A stretch of 13,386 nt of DNA from an uncultured Clostridia bacterium (GCA_937914815.1 CALDMI010000037.1:1-13386); one strand, 5' to 3'. Counted from the stretch's first letter, positions 5,568 to 13,317 are shown. The notes: generated from the sequence alone by a model not told the origin. A program made the numbers and translations.

Positions 5568-7553
5568 ATGTCTCAATGGATATGGTATCCCGGCGATTAT
5601 GAAATATACCAGAATATGCTTCTTCACTCGAGAAGACAGGAGTTCGGGGTTGATTACCCCTGCTTCTGGACGGTCTCGGCACCGTATCCGCGGGTGAATT
5701 TCTTCCGCGATATAGACTGCAAAGAGGACGGCGAGGTCACCTTTTTTATCCGCGGCACAGGATATCTGTTCTTCGACGGGGCAAGATGCGCGGCGGGGGT
5801 ACCCGTAAAATTTTCGGCGGGAAAGCACAGAATAGAGGCTGTCACCCTCGCGACAGAGGGGATCCCGGCGCTCTTCTCGGACTCGGATATAATACCTACC
5901 GACGGGGAGTGGTATGCCACCCCGGGGACCTATACGCAGGACGGCTTTGATGTAGCAAAAACGGCGCATGAGTGCCGCCGCGTCGGATGTCTTCCGGCAT
6001 ATACCGACAAAGACGCTGATCTCTCGCGCTTCCCGTTCCGCGAGGAGACGATAAAGCCGGTGAAATTCGTGGCTGACGGGAGGTTCACCGTCTATGACTT
6101 CGGGCGCGAGAGCTTCGGTCGGGTCTGCCTCGTGACCGAGGCGGACGGCGTCGTTATATCATACGGCGAGTCGTATGAGGAGGCTGTCTCCTACGGAAAA
6201 GAGGGCGGGCACTCCTCGCTCGTCTATGAAAGGCTGTCGGAGCGCGGCTCGCACGAGCTTGCGTCCCGGGCTTTCAGGTATGTTGCCGTCCTCGGTAAGG
6301 CATGGGGCGTGTGCGCAAAAACCGAGATGCTGCCGCTGAATTATGCGGCGGATTTCCGGTGCGACGACCCGAAGGTAAAGAAGATATTCGACCTCTGCGC
6401 CTACACCTTCCACCTCTGCGCGCGTGAATTTTTCCTCGACGGAATAAAGCGCGACCGCTGGTGTTGGTCGGGGGACGCTTACCAGTCGTACATGGTGAAC
6501 GACTATCTTTTCACCGACCGGGAGACGACGAAGCGGACGATAACAGCCCTCTACGGAAAGCCGCCGTATTACGAGCATATAAACACGATAAACGACTATT
6601 CCGCGCTCCTTATAATCGGAACGGCGGAGTACGTTTTCCGGAGCGGGGACACGGAATTTCTGCGCTTCCTCTGGGACAAGGTGACAGCCCTTTACGACTT
6701 TATAATTTCGCGGCTCGATGAGCGCGGGTATGTGGTCGGCAGACCCGGTGACTGGGTATTTGTCGACTGGTCTGACATTGACAAGACCGGCGCCGTCGCG
6801 GCAGAGCAGATACTTCTCTTCCAGGTGTACCGCTCTATGGCGGATATGGCGGGGTGGCTCGGTATGGCGGACATCTACACCGTGCGGGCTGACGCTCTGC
6901 GCGAGAGGATAGAGCGCGACTTCTGGTGCGAGGAGGCGGGGGCGTACAGAGACTCCTGTGACTCGGACAGAAATCATATATCGCGCCATGCTAATATCTT
7001 TGCTATAATTTACGACTTCTGCACGCGGGAGCGGGCGGAGAAAATCTGCCGCTCGGTGCTTGAAAATGACAATATAACAAAGATAACCACCCCGTATTTT
7101 GAGTTTTACGAGCTTATGGCGCTCTGCAAAATGGGGCGGCTCGATGTCGCACAGCAGACGCTCACATCTTACTGGGGCGGCATGCTGTCGCTCGGGGCGA
7201 CGAGCGTCTGGGAGGCGTATGACCCCGCCGAGCAGGGAACAGAGCATTATGCGATGTACGGCTCGGATTACGGAAAGTCGCTCTGCCATGCGTGGGGCGC
7301 GGGACCTATCTGCTTCCTCGGCAGATACTGCGCAGGGGTGCGCCCCACGTCCTTCGGCTCGGAGACCTTTACCGTGGCGCCGGACCCGGGGCTCTACGAG
7401 ACCTTCACGGCGAAGGTCCCGATGAGAGACGGAGTGGTCGAGGTAAGGTACGACCGGGGGCGTGTATCGGTTCTGACGGCACTCACGGGCGGGATCCTCG
7501 TATTCGGAGGGCAGGAAAAGCCGATAATTCCCGGTGTCGTGTGCGAGATATAA
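5568..7553 (+). CDS. GH78-type alpha-L-rhamnosidase-like glycosidase (variant acid motif)
   Basis: This 661-residue glycosidase has a GH78 (alpha-L-rhamnosidase) catalytic domain, an (alpha/alpha)6 barrel expected to release terminal L-rhamnose by inversion. An N-terminal beta-rich region (to about residue 250) precedes the barrel. The key motif is DGIKRDRWCWSGD (291-303). Compared with D567/E572/D579 of Bacillus sp. GL1 RhaB, D291 and D303 are kept but the middle glutamate is aspartate (D296). The second catalytic glutamate is present in TSVWEAYDP (E549), followed by the conserved HAWGAGP segment and a C-terminal beta domain. ATG at 5568 is chosen because GGAGG ends seven bases upstream; earlier in-frame starts lack this. 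No signal peptide is visible, so it is likely cytosolic and acts on imported oligosaccharides. It converges on a second GH78 gene across a shared terminator. The family is firm; strict rhamnose specificity is not, because GH78-like proteins with this motif are diverse. Confidence 0.88.
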   Translation: MSQWIWYPGDYEIYQNMLLHSRRQEFGVDYPCFWTVSAPYPRVNFFRDIDCKEDGEVTFFIRGTGYLFFDGARCAAGVPVKFSAGKHRIEAVTLATEGIPALFSDSDIIPTDGEWYATPGTYTQDGFDVAKTAHECRRVGCLPAYTDKDADLSRFPFREETIKPVKFVADGRFTVYDFGRESFGRVCLVTEADGVVISYGESYEEAVSYGKEGGHSSLVYERLSERGSHELASRAFRYVAVLGKAWGVCAKTEMLPLNYAADFRCDDPKVKKIFDLCAYTFHLCAREFFLDGIKRDRWCWSGDAYQSYMVNDYLFTDRETTKRTITALYGKPPYYEHINTINDYSALLIIGTAEYVFRSGDTEFLRFLWDKVTALYDFIISRLDERGYVVGRPGDWVFVDWSDIDKTGAVAAEQILLFQVYRSMADMAGWLGMADIYTVRADALRERIERDFWCEEAGAYRDSCDSDRNHISRHANIFAIIYDFCTRERAEKICRSVLENDNITKITTPYFEFYELMALCKMGRLDVAQQTLTSYWGGMLSLGATSVWEAYDPAEQGTEHYAMYGSDYGKSLCHAWGAGPICFLGRYCAGVRPTSFGSETFTVAPDPGLYETFTAKVPMRDGVVEVRYDRGRVSVLTALTGGILVFGGQEKPIIPGVVCEI

Positions 7554-7592
7554 GTGTATTTCGGATTTTTGTTACAACCAAATAAAATTCCA

Positions 7593-7634
7593 GCCCGGGC
7601 AGTGATTTTTCTGCCCGGGCGGGGTCTTTTTTTT
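7593..7634. terminator. Strong shared terminator between the two GH78 genes
   Basis: GCCCGGGCAG (7593-7602) and CTGCCCGGGC (7611-7620) form a perfect 10-pair GC-rich stem with an 8-base loop. On the plus strand GGGGTC and then eight T residues (7627-7634) follow. On the minus strand a short TGGAATTTTAT follows. It separates the two convergent glycosidase genes and probably serves both, best for the plus-strand gene. Confidence 0.9.
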
Positions 7635-7664
7635 ATGAATTTGCGCGACTTTTGCGGTGGAAGG

Positions 7665-9890
7665 TCAGAAGCTCACGGTGTCGGGAAAGGACATTTTCGT
7701 CAGCCCGGCGGGGAGGTCTCGCCGCTCGCCGCCGAAAGTGAATGTCGCGGGGCAGGGGAGCTCTACCGTAAAGTCAATTCTGCCTTCCGCTCTTTCGTAG
7801 CCGACGGTTATGTCACCGTGCACGGTGCGGACTCTGCCGCGCGCTCTTGCGAGCTTTCGCGGGGGCTTCGGCGAGATTACAGGCTTTTCATACCCGACGG
7901 AGTCGTCCTCCTGCCCGATACCGAGTATTCCGGAGAAGAGATGACGCGCGACTGTACCGAACATCGGGTGGTCGTGCGATGCGTAATCCGACCAGTATTC
8001 CCAGAAGGTCGTCGCGTCGCGGTCGAGCATGAGACCGAAACAGCCGTAGCGGTGCGCGGTCAGGAGCTCATAGGCGAGGTCGGCGTCCCCTCCGGCGAAC
8101 AGTTGCTCTGTCAGGAGGTCGGTAGCTATAAATCCGGTGTCGTATCTTCCGAGACAGGTATATTTTCTTCTGATGTTGTCATAGACGCGCCCGTCGCCGA
8201 GCCCGGCGAAGAGTGCGAAGCAGTCAGCACCCTGTACCTCCTCGGCAAAGCTGCCGGTGTCCGGGGCGAGGTACTCTCGATTCATTGCGGCGCTCGCCGT
8301 GTCGCGGAGTCCCTCATAATAGGGTATATCGGCTTCGTGCCCTGTAAGGCTTGCGACATCGCACATTATGCGGGAGCATTTTATCATGTAGGCGGTGTTG
8401 ACGAGCGCGGGCGGGAGTATCACCGCGCCCTCCGTTGTGACCCAGTCGCCGAGGCACCAGCCGCCCGGCTCCCCGTGAGTTACGAGCCCCTTTTCGGTGT
8501 GACGCTCCAGATATTTCATCCAAAGCTTCATTCTGTCGTAGTAGAGGGACATCATGGACATATCGCCGAGTAGTTTATAGTAGTTATAGGGAACGGTTAT
8601 TCCCGCACAGCCCCAGCCCCCGGGTCCGCCGCCCCCGCCGCCGAACGGCGAGGTGTGGTTTATATGCCCGGTCACCGGATCCTGACAGTCGAATATGTCG
8701 CGGAGCCACTTGCGGTAAAATGTGCGCATGTCACAGGGGTCGAAGAGAAGCATTGCCGCCGGGGCACAGACCTGCCCGTCTCCGGTATAGCCGAGCCGCT
8801 CGCGGTGCGGGCAGTCGGACGGGACGCCGCCGTGCATATTGTTTAGCTGCGTGCGGATATAGGCGGAGTAAATTCTGTCGAGCTCCGGGGAGGAGGATTC
8901 AAAGAACGACGGGGGACGTGTATCGGTATGAACGACGTTTATGTACTCTATCTCGCCGTCTCCGACAAGCTCCGCATAGCGGAATCCGTGCCATACGAAC
9001 GACGGAGTATAGGTATATTCCTGCCCGCAGCCTATGAATACGTCGGTTTGTATCTGCTCTGTGCCTCCCGTAAGTATATAGTGACCTTGGGAGAGGGTGG
9101 AGGTAGGATCTATATTCTGCTTGTCGGCTGTCAGCTCCTCTGCGTGCCGGACGGTCACGCGCCCGCCGTCCGCCTCACGGCAGATGACGGTTGCAAAGCC
9201 GGAGATGTTCTTCCCGGCGTCGTAAATTTTTCTGTTGCCATCCGTATATACGAGCGTCGGCTTTATTCTCTCGCTTATCCTGTCGGGGATAGAGTCCGCC
9301 TGTGTAAGAATGGTGTCCGGGAAGCTCACAGCCTCGCATTTTCCGTATTCATAGTTTTCGTTGCGGGCAATTCTCCCGTCATATACCTCGCCGATATACA
9401 GCTGACAGTAGGTGAGGGGAGAGGTGCGGCAGGTCTCACCGCCGCGGGAGCAGACGACGCGCTCTCCGCTCTTCCCGAAGATATGAATTTCAAATATTGC
9501 GCATAGCTGTTTGCCGAATACGGTATGCAGCTCGCACAGCCGCTCGCGCTGTCTGTACCACCCGTTCCCGAGGTGGACCTCGAGGGTGTTTTCACCGTCT
9601 TTAAGATACGGCGTCAGGTCGTATGTATGGCAGTACGCGCGGAAGATCATTTTATCGTTGATATGGTAGGCTATTTTCTCGCGGGAAAACTCATGCGGCA
9701 TACTGTTCAGCGGGGTGAAATACTCGTCACCGACGCGATGTCCGTTGAGATGCAGGGTAAAGAAGCCGAGAGAGGACGCGGATATTACGGCGCGCTCGCC
9801 CGCCTCCGCCGTGAAGGTTTTTATTATAACCGGTGAGTCAAATTCGGGGGGCGCGGCTATCCAGCCGGCGTTTGTCGGTAAGAAATCCAT
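7665..9890 (-). CDS. Alpha-L-rhamnosidase, GH78 family
   Basis: This 741-residue GH78 enzyme would hydrolyse terminal alpha-L-rhamnosides. The N-terminal part has the rhamnosidase accessory domain signature LGNGWYRQR and a segment ending in YIGEVYDGR. The catalytic motif DCPHRERLGYTGD (359-371) keeps all three residues equivalent to D567/E572/D579 of Bacillus sp. GL1 RhaB (D359, E364, D371), and TTFWEYW supplies the second glutamate (E631). A run GGGGGGPGGWGCA precedes the barrel helix; the usual family form is WGDA, and here the aspartate is cysteine (C428). The start ATG at 9890 has AAGGAG ten bases upstream. No signal peptide is seen, so it is probably intracellular. It is convergent with the other GH78 gene and divergent from the GH20-like gene, with a symmetrical control region between. 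The pair may handle different rhamnosyl linkages of the same glycan. Confidence 0.92.
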   Translation of the reverse strand: MDFLPTNAGWIAAPPEFDSPVIIKTFTAEAGERAVISASSLGFFTLHLNGHRVGDEYFTPLNSMPHEFSREKIAYHINDKMIFRAYCHTYDLTPYLKDGENTLEVHLGNGWYRQRERLCELHTVFGKQLCAIFEIHIFGKSGERVVCSRGGETCRTSPLTYCQLYIGEVYDGRIARNENYEYGKCEAVSFPDTILTQADSIPDRISERIKPTLVYTDGNRKIYDAGKNISGFATVICREADGGRVTVRHAEELTADKQNIDPTSTLSQGHYILTGGTEQIQTDVFIGCGQEYTYTPSFVWHGFRYAELVGDGEIEYINVVHTDTRPPSFFESSSPELDRIYSAYIRTQLNNMHGGVPSDCPHRERLGYTGDGQVCAPAAMLLFDPCDMRTFYRKWLRDIFDCQDPVTGHINHTSPFGGGGGGPGGWGCAGITVPYNYYKLLGDMSMMSLYYDRMKLWMKYLERHTEKGLVTHGEPGGWCLGDWVTTEGAVILPPALVNTAYMIKCSRIMCDVASLTGHEADIPYYEGLRDTASAAMNREYLAPDTGSFAEEVQGADCFALFAGLGDGRVYDNIRRKYTCLGRYDTGFIATDLLTEQLFAGGDADLAYELLTAHRYGCFGLMLDRDATTFWEYWSDYASHDHPMFGTVARHLFSGILGIGQEDDSVGYEKPVISPKPPRKLARARGRVRTVHGDITVGYERAEGRIDFTVELPCPATFTFGGERRDLPAGLTKMSFPDTVSF

Positions 9891-9955
9891 GCGCGTATGT
9901 CTCCTTGATTTTTCTGCTTTTTGTACCCAAATAGGATTGCTTTTGACTTAACATC

Positions 9956-9984
9956 AATATATCATACGCGCCCGCAAAATGCAA
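9956..9984 (-). promoter_or_regulatory. Promoter of the second GH78 gene
   Basis: On the minus strand TTGCAT (9979-9984) and TATATT (9956-9961) are separated by 17 bases, with a TGA directly before the -10 box (extended -10). Transcription would start near 9949 and give a leader of about 60 bases. Confidence 0.6.
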
Positions 9985-9985
9985 G

Positions 9986-9999
9986 CGGAATTTATTCCG
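9986..9999. promoter_or_regulatory. Candidate shared operator between divergent promoters
   Basis: CGGAAT-TT-ATTCCG is a 14-base inverted repeat with perfect 6-base arms. It lies between the two -35 boxes (one ending at 9984 on the minus strand, the other starting at 10007 on the plus strand). A dimeric regulator bound here could control the GH78 and GH20-like genes together. The regulator is not encoded in the window. The site is seen; its function is inferred. Confidence 0.5.
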
Positions 10000-10006
10000 T
10001 AAGGGA

Positions 10007-10035
10007 TTGTTTTTTGTATACGGATATGATACAAT
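10007..10035 (+). promoter_or_regulatory. Promoter of the GH20-like gene
   Basis: TTGTTT (10007-10012) and TACAAT (10030-10035) are separated by 17 bases, with TGA before the -10 box as an extended -10. The start would be near 10042, giving a leader of about 60 bases. Confidence 0.65.
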
Positions 10036-10103
10036 GGGGGTGGCGGATATTTTTACCGTCGGGTATGTAAAAACAATTGAATTATCCGAAAGGAAAGAGA
10101 AAA

Positions 10104-11075
10104 ATGAGACTACATCATAAATTCATGTGGGCAATGCTCGTTGAGCTCAGCACCAACTTCTGGTACGAGGAGGACGATCTGCATACGCAGGACGGAAACA
10201 ACCTCTGGCAGATACCCGGCTCGCATAAGCTCCGCTTTGACCGCGAGACATGGAACCGGTACATAGACGACCTGAAGGACGCCGGGGTGAACACGCTTGT
10301 CATTGACCTCGGTGACGCCGTGCAGTACAAATCTCACCCGGAGATAGCGGTTGAGGGCGCGTGGACGGTAGAGGAACTGACGGCGGAGCTCGACAGACTG
10401 AATAACATGGGCTTTGAGGTCGTCCCGAAGCTGAACTTCTCGACAACTCATGACTACTGGCTCGGAAAATATGCGAGAATGGTATCGACGCCCGAGTATT
10501 ACAAGGTCTGCTCGGACCTTATAGACGAGACCTGCAGGCTTTTTGACGCGCGCTTTCTCCACATCGGCTTTGATGAGGAGGGGTACGAGATGCAGGCGAG
10601 ATATAACTATGTAGTCATCCGTCAGAATGAGCTCTGGTGGCATGACCTTTACTACTTTGTGGAGTGCGTTGAGCGGAACGGCGCGAAGGCTTGCATGTGG
10701 TCGGATTACGCGAGACACCGCCCGGACGAGTTCGTGGAGAAGTGCCCGAAGTCGGTGGTTCAGTGCAACTGGTACTATTTCACCGAGTACGGCGACGATG
10801 TCGACGAGATGAGAAAGATAAGAATAGCCCCGTTCCATATATTCGAGCGTGAGGGATATTATCAGTTCCCGTGCGGCTCCTCCTGCTACTATGCAGACTG
10901 CTTCCCGAACCTTGTGGAGTATTGCTCAAAGAATATTCCCGCAGAGCATCTTGTGGGATTTCTTCAGACCTGCTGGGACTCTCCGACCCCGGAATATCTC
11001 CCGGAGCTGAAGGCGAGTGTCGACTCCTTCCGCGCCGCCCGCGAGAGGGCAGGAGACTTCCCGAAGGAGAAATAA
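10104..11075 (+). CDS. GH20-like TIM-barrel protein
   Basis: This 323-residue protein is predicted to fold as a TIM barrel related to GH20 beta-N-acetylhexosaminidases. The visible link is LHIGFDEE (152-159), which resembles the GH20 motif H-x-G-G-D-E with the catalytic Asp-Glu pair (D157, E158). Other barrel-like strands include VNTLVIDLGD (62-71), FEVVPKLNFSTTHD (104-117), KACMWSDY (195-202) and SVVQCNWYYF (217-226). It lacks the N-terminal alpha/beta domain common in full GH20 enzymes and has no signal peptide, so it is short and cytosolic. ATG at 10104 is preferred over a TTG at 10077 because AAAGGA lies about ten bases upstream. It is divergent from the GH78 rhamnosidase and shares its control region, which supports action on the same glycan. 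Substrate and activity are unproven; the protein belongs to a family usually left as hypothetical. Confidence 0.8.
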   Translation: MRLHHKFMWAMLVELSTNFWYEEDDLHTQDGNNLWQIPGSHKLRFDRETWNRYIDDLKDAGVNTLVIDLGDAVQYKSHPEIAVEGAWTVEELTAELDRLNNMGFEVVPKLNFSTTHDYWLGKYARMVSTPEYYKVCSDLIDETCRLFDARFLHIGFDEEGYEMQARYNYVVIRQNELWWHDLYYFVECVERNGAKACMWSDYARHRPDEFVEKCPKSVVQCNWYYFTEYGDDVDEMRKIRIAPFHIFEREGYYQFPCGSSCYYADCFPNLVEYCSKNIPAEHLVGFLQTCWDSPTPEYLPELKASVDSFRAARERAGDFPKEK

Positions 11076-11102
11076 GCCTTACAAGGGTTATCTGTAAATA
11101 GT

Positions 11103-11149
11103 AAGCCCGCACCCGGTAAATGATACACGGGTGCGGGCTTTTATATATT
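11103..11149 (+). terminator. Terminator of the GH20-like gene
   Basis: AAGCCCGCACCCG (11103-11115) pairs perfectly with CGGGTGCGGGCTT (11128-11140), a 13-pair stem with a 12-base loop, followed by TTATATATTTTT. It lies between convergent genes and may also stop mntP transcription, although the U-tract on that side is poor. Confidence 0.9.
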
Positions 11150-11172
11150 TTTGCCGTGTGCGGCTTTTGAAA

Positions 11173-11751
11173 TCAAAACGGGAGGTTTATGAGCCCGTAT
11201 GCCTCAAGTATTATCTTGAGACCTATAAGAATAAGAACTACGCCGCCGATGAACGTAGCCTTCTTTCCAAAGCGCGCGCCGACGGTGCTCCCGACCTTGA
11301 CGCCTATGGCAGAGAGGAGAAACGTTGTGGCGCCGATAACGGAAATCGAGAGCCATATGTTTATATTTTCGTACTCGACGGCAAAGGCAACCCCGATTGC
11401 GAGCGCGTCAATGCTCGTCGCGACAGCCATTGTGAGCATGTTCATAAAGCCGTAGGAATTGTTGACCTTCTCCTCTTCCTCTGAGAAGGATTCGCGTATC
11501 ATGTTCCCGCCTATCAGCACGAGGAGAACGAGCGCGACCCAGTGGTCAACAGAGGTTATAAAGCGCGCAAATGTGGAGCCGAGCAGGTAGCCGAGCAACG
11601 GCATAAGCGCCTGAAACCCGCCGAACCATGTCCCGCATATGCAGGACTCCTTCAGCGTGGTTTTCCCGGTGGAGAGCCCCTTGCAGACGGAGACGGCAAA
11701 TGCGTCAGCCGAGAGGGCGACGGCGAAAAGTATAAGTTCCGCTATACTCAT
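11173..11751 (-). CDS. mntP: Manganese efflux pump MntP
   Basis: This 192-residue integral membrane protein of the MntP (formerly DUF204/YebN) family exports Mn2+ from the cytoplasm. It consists of two related halves of three helices each. The conserved acidic motifs are SADAFAV (D16) in helix 1 and TSIDALAIGV (D115) in the matching helix of the second half. The glycine-rich FGGFQALMPLLGYLLG helix and an acidic central loop (EEEEK, about 91-95) are also present. The length matches the usual size of about 190 residues once the start is set at ATG 11751, which has GGAGG five bases upstream; an earlier in-frame start would add 22 unrelated residues. It is transcribed alone from a near-consensus promoter and converges on the GH20-like gene. 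No yybP-ykoY manganese riboswitch is recognisable in its short leader. Confidence 0.93.
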   Translation of the reverse strand: MSIAELILFAVALSADAFAVSVCKGLSTGKTTLKESCICGTWFGGFQALMPLLGYLLGSTFARFITSVDHWVALVLLVLIGGNMIRESFSEEEEKVNNSYGFMNMLTMAVATSIDALAIGVAFAVEYENINIWLSISVIGATTFLLSAIGVKVGSTVGARFGKKATFIGGVVLILIGLKIILEAYGLINLPF

Positions 11752-11807
11752 TTTATCCTCCGCGACGGTCGCTTTCCCTGATCCCGGTTTCGCCGCCGAC
11801 TCTTGCC

Positions 11808-11836
11808 ATTGTACCATATAACAGTTCCGCTGTCAA
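11808..11836 (-). promoter_or_regulatory. Near-consensus promoter of mntP
   Basis: On the minus strand a perfect TTGACA (11831-11836) and TACAAT (11808-11813) are separated by 17 bases. The start falls near 11801, leaving a leader of only about 50 bases before the ATG. Confidence 0.8.
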
Positions 11837-11929
11837 TATTAAAAGGGCGAAAACACCGAGACAACGAAAAAAACCGTCAAAAATGAATATGCGACAAAAT
11901 GAAATATTATTAAAACATCAGGGATTTTA

Positions 11930-11959
11930 TTGCCTGCGGACGGGCGCATGTGGTAAAAT
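11930..11959 (+). promoter_or_regulatory. Promoter of the glycosyltransferase gene
   Basis: TTGCCT (11930-11935) and TAAAAT (11954-11959) are separated by 18 bases, with TGG before the -10 as an extended -10. The start would be near 11966. The AT-rich stretch at 11840-11929 between this and the mntP promoter shows no gene. Confidence 0.5.
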
Positions 11960-11968
11960 AGGCGTTGT

Positions 11969-11995
11969 CACCGGGAAAACAAATCCTGCCCGGTG
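11969..11995 (+). ncRNA. 5'-terminal hairpin in the glycosyltransferase leader
   Basis: CACCGGG (11969-11975) and CCCGGTG (11989-11995) form a perfect 7-pair stem with a 13-base loop. The stem ends one base before the GGGAG ribosome binding site (11997-12001). From the predicted start it would be the very 5' end of the mRNA, so it may protect the transcript or tune ribosome access. Confidence 0.45.
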
Positions 11996-12009
11996 CGGGA
12001 GATTTCGTC

Positions 12010-13317
12010 ATGGATATATTCATGCGTGTGATTTTCTGGCTGAACCTTGTCGGTACCGCAGTGTTCGGTATCTGCTACTTTTATCAGCTGGTTTATACAA
12101 TAATAGCTATTTGTGTGAAGAAAAAGCCGCATAAAGGCGAGGCGACGCTCCACAGCTACGCCGTGCTTGTGTCGGCGAGAAACGAGGAGACCGTCATAGG
12201 GCAGCTTATCGACAACATAAGGGCACAGAACTATCCGCAGGAGCTCATAAAGATATTCGTCGTCGCCGACAACTGCACCGACGGTACGGCAGAGGTTGCG
12301 CGAGAGCGCGGCGCGACGGTTTATGAGCGGCATAACACCGAGGAGATAGGCAAAGGCTACGCCATAAATTTTCTGCTTTCAAATATAGACAGAGACTACG
12401 GAGAGAATGCCTTTGACGCATTCTTTGTCTTCGATGCGGACAATATCTCGGAGCTGAATTTCATATCCGAGATGAACAAAACCTTCTCGGACGGATATGA
12501 TGTTGTCGCCGGCTTCCGCAATGCGAAGAATTACGGCGATAACTGGCTCTCCGCCGGGCAGGGGCTCTGGTTCATACGCGACAGCACGATACTTAACGAT
12601 GCGAGAATGAAGATAGGCACCTGCTCGGTTGTGGCGGGCACCGGTTTCATGTTCTCAAACAAGATAAAGAAAGAATACGGCGGCTGGCCGTTCCATATGC
12701 TTACGGAGGACACGGAGTTCACCGCCTGCTCTGCGGCGCGGGGCTACCGCTTCGGTTACTGCCCGGATGCGGCATTTTACGATGAGCAGACCACGGGCTT
12801 TGTCCAGTCGTGGAATCAGCGTATCAGGTGGGCGAAGGGCGGTATACAGGTTTTCTGCGGTTATCTGAAGAAGCTGTTTTCCGGTATGAAAAACGGGAAT
12901 TTTCTCTCCTGCTTTGACCTCCTCATGTCTATCGCCCCGGCGTACATCATGTCTGTGTTTTTCATGGTTGTCAACATCGTTGCTCTCGCGGTGACGGCGT
13001 TCTCTCCCTCGCATTTTCTCAGCATGATTGCGAGCGCGGGCTCTTCGATAGTAGCCGTATATCTGTTGCTGCTTCTTCACGCCGCACTGACGGTGGGAAA
13101 AGAATGGAAAAGAATAAAGGCGGGCACAGGTTGGAAGATGCTTTCGATTTTCCTTTTCCCAATTTACATGTTCACTTATGTGCCGATAGCTTTCTGCGCG
13201 TTCTTCGCAAAGGCGCAGTGGAAGCCCATAAGGCACACAAAGGCGGTGAATATCGACGATATGCATAAAGACTCCGCCGCCGCGACAGAGAAGCCGGAGG
13301 AGGCGGCGCGCCACTGA
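12010..13317 (+). CDS. Membrane-bound family 2 glycosyltransferase
   Basis: This 435-residue processive-type GT2 enzyme of the cellulose/hyaluronan synthase-like group uses a nucleotide sugar to extend a polysaccharide or glycolipid at the inner membrane. One N-terminal membrane segment (about 7-36) leads into the cytosolic GT-A domain. The domain shows ARNEE (56-60), ADNCTDGT (86-93), the metal-binding DAD in VFDADN (142-144), the catalytic TED (232-234) and QRIRW (270-274), the Q-x-x-R-W motif typical of processive members. Three C-terminal membrane segments follow (about 305-331, 338-362 and 377-400), then a charged tail. ATG at 12010 is chosen because GGGAG lies eight bases upstream; an earlier start would add 15 residues. 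It is a single-gene unit, divergent from mntP, with no export or acceptor genes in view. The product glycan cannot be told from sequence. Confidence 0.92.
   Translation: MDIFMRVIFWLNLVGTAVFGICYFYQLVYTIIAICVKKKPHKGEATLHSYAVLVSARNEETVIGQLIDNIRAQNYPQELIKIFVVADNCTDGTAEVARERGATVYERHNTEEIGKGYAINFLLSNIDRDYGENAFDAFFVFDADNISELNFISEMNKTFSDGYDVVAGFRNAKNYGDNWLSAGQGLWFIRDSTILNDARMKIGTCSVVAGTGFMFSNKIKKEYGGWPFHMLTEDTEFTACSAARGYRFGYCPDAAFYDEQTTGFVQSWNQRIRWAKGGIQVFCGYLKKLFSGMKNGNFLSCFDLLMSIAPAYIMSVFFMVVNIVALAVTAFSPSHFLSMIASAGSSIVAVYLLLLLHAALTVGKEWKRIKAGTGWKMLSIFLFPIYMFTYVPIAFCAFFAKAQWKPIRHTKAVNIDDMHKDSAAATEKPEEAARH

Noticed and set aside
6159..7289. Long open frame on the minus strand, antisense to the first GH78 gene
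   Set aside because: It lies wholly within a clearly functional GH78 gene, has no recognisable domain, is rich in arginine and valine, and arises from the codon bias of the real gene.
7554..8573. Long plus-strand open frame antisense to the second GH78 gene
   Set aside because: It begins inside the shared terminator region, lacks any family motif, and overlaps the conserved C-terminal half of the rhamnosidase. It is a shadow.
10110..10838. Minus-strand open frame within the GH20-like gene
   Set aside because: No ribosome binding site or motif, and the plus-strand gene there has promoter, ribosome binding site and terminator.
11752..11801. Possible yybP-ykoY riboswitch upstream of mntP
   Set aside because: The leader predicted from the promoter is about 50 bases and shows none of the paired conserved loops of that riboswitch.
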